A stretch of DNA of 64,000 bases, taken from Carallia brachiata (taxonomy: Eukaryota; Streptophyta; Magnoliopsida; Malpighiales; Rhizophoraceae). The DNA lies in NCBI GenBank assembly GCA_021464245.1, contig JADCRB010000021.1:1846337-1910336 (forward strand), read 5' to 3'. Shown here piece after piece: positions 63,711 through 64,000 of the stretch (the stretch's first letter is position 1; every line of letters begins with the position of its first letter). The notes below the pieces were generated by a model. That model did not search any database, was not told where the DNA came from, and saw nothing but the letters and a program-made list of their open reading frames with translations. The position numbers were made by a program, and so were the translations under genes.

Positions 63711-64000
63711 TTAGTTTAGAATGGCAAACTCTTGGGTGCCATCTAGAGCTGCTGTAGAAGTGGACCCTTGAGTTGATATGTTTCCCTTTACCAACCTTTG
63801 GTTTATCTCATTTTGCAATCTTTGAGGAGTGATGATATTAGGACCCTTTCTTTGTGTCGACCTCTGAGGAAACATTTTTTTGCTCCTCTTTTGCTGCATA
63901 ATAAAAAAAATGTTAATACTAAATAATGAAGAATTTATTAAATATAAACTTCACTCACTGGTTTTGCCATCTTAGGTGGACTTGGAGCTGGTGGATTATT
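63711..64000 (-). CDS. partial gene at the window edge, possible transposase C-terminus
   Basis: Two exon-like pieces on the minus strand. The one running in from the edge (64000-63959) reads NNPPAPSPPKMAKP and ends at a GTGAGT donor. The second starts after a TGCAG acceptor and runs 63893-63711, reading QKRSKKMFPQRSTQRKGPN to a stop after QEFAILN. The phases match. A Pro-rich then Lys/Arg-rich tail of this kind is seen at the C-terminus of plant Mutator-like transposases, but no catalytic part is in view, so the identity is a guess. The gene is cut by the window. Confidence 0.4.

Overview
This is a nuclear window from a flowering plant, most likely a eudicot. It has AT-rich intergenic DNA, GT-AG introns, plant-specific protein families (SPX, class III peroxidase, plastid heme oxygenase, BSD2, GT14, EG45-like), a nuclear tRNA-Ser gene and plant-type retroelement remnants. 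I cannot assign a species. Coordinates for split genes cover start codon to stop codon; exons are given in each entry.

Left part (1-24 kb). A 1.1-kb purine-rich minisatellite and a foldback element with 9-bp target duplications precede an SPX-domain gene whose promoter carries two P1BS (PHR1-type) motifs. Next come a secretory peroxidase of the PRX25 type and a plastid heme oxygenase (HO1/HY1 type), both intact. On the minus strand lie a BSD2-like zinc-finger gene and an FkbM-family methyltransferase. SPX, BSD2 and FkbM each carry one or two apparent single-base deletions. The other genes read cleanly, so either the assembly has residual indel errors or these three loci are decayed.

Middle (24-39 kb). 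This stretch has no intact gene. It is a minus-strand array of degenerate exon-sized pieces recognisable as plant nucleoporin NUP205. The pieces recur four to five times in a consistent order, interleaved with duplicated leader segments that include a TATA box. A 594-bp TRIM retrotransposon with a perfect 5-bp target duplication has split one NUP205 piece, and a 1.4-kb non-autonomous element with a Copia-type primer binding site sits a few hundred bases away. A reverse-oriented RNase H-like retroelement fragment follows at 39.4-39.8 kb. This array is the most unusual part of the window.

Right part (41-64 kb). Intact genes are an NADP-dependent alkenal double-bond reductase (+), a GT14 glycosyltransferase (-) with a truncated copy beside it, tRNA-Ser(AGA) (-), the spliceosomal/snoRNP protein SNU13 (-), an ER-type DnaJ protein with DUF1977 (-), an EG45-like/plant natriuretic peptide protein (-) and a small GRF zinc-finger membrane protein (+). 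A partial minus-strand gene, possibly a transposase C-terminus, runs off the right edge. The genes do not form a pathway; this is an ordinary plant gene neighbourhood with an accessory pseudogene array in its centre.
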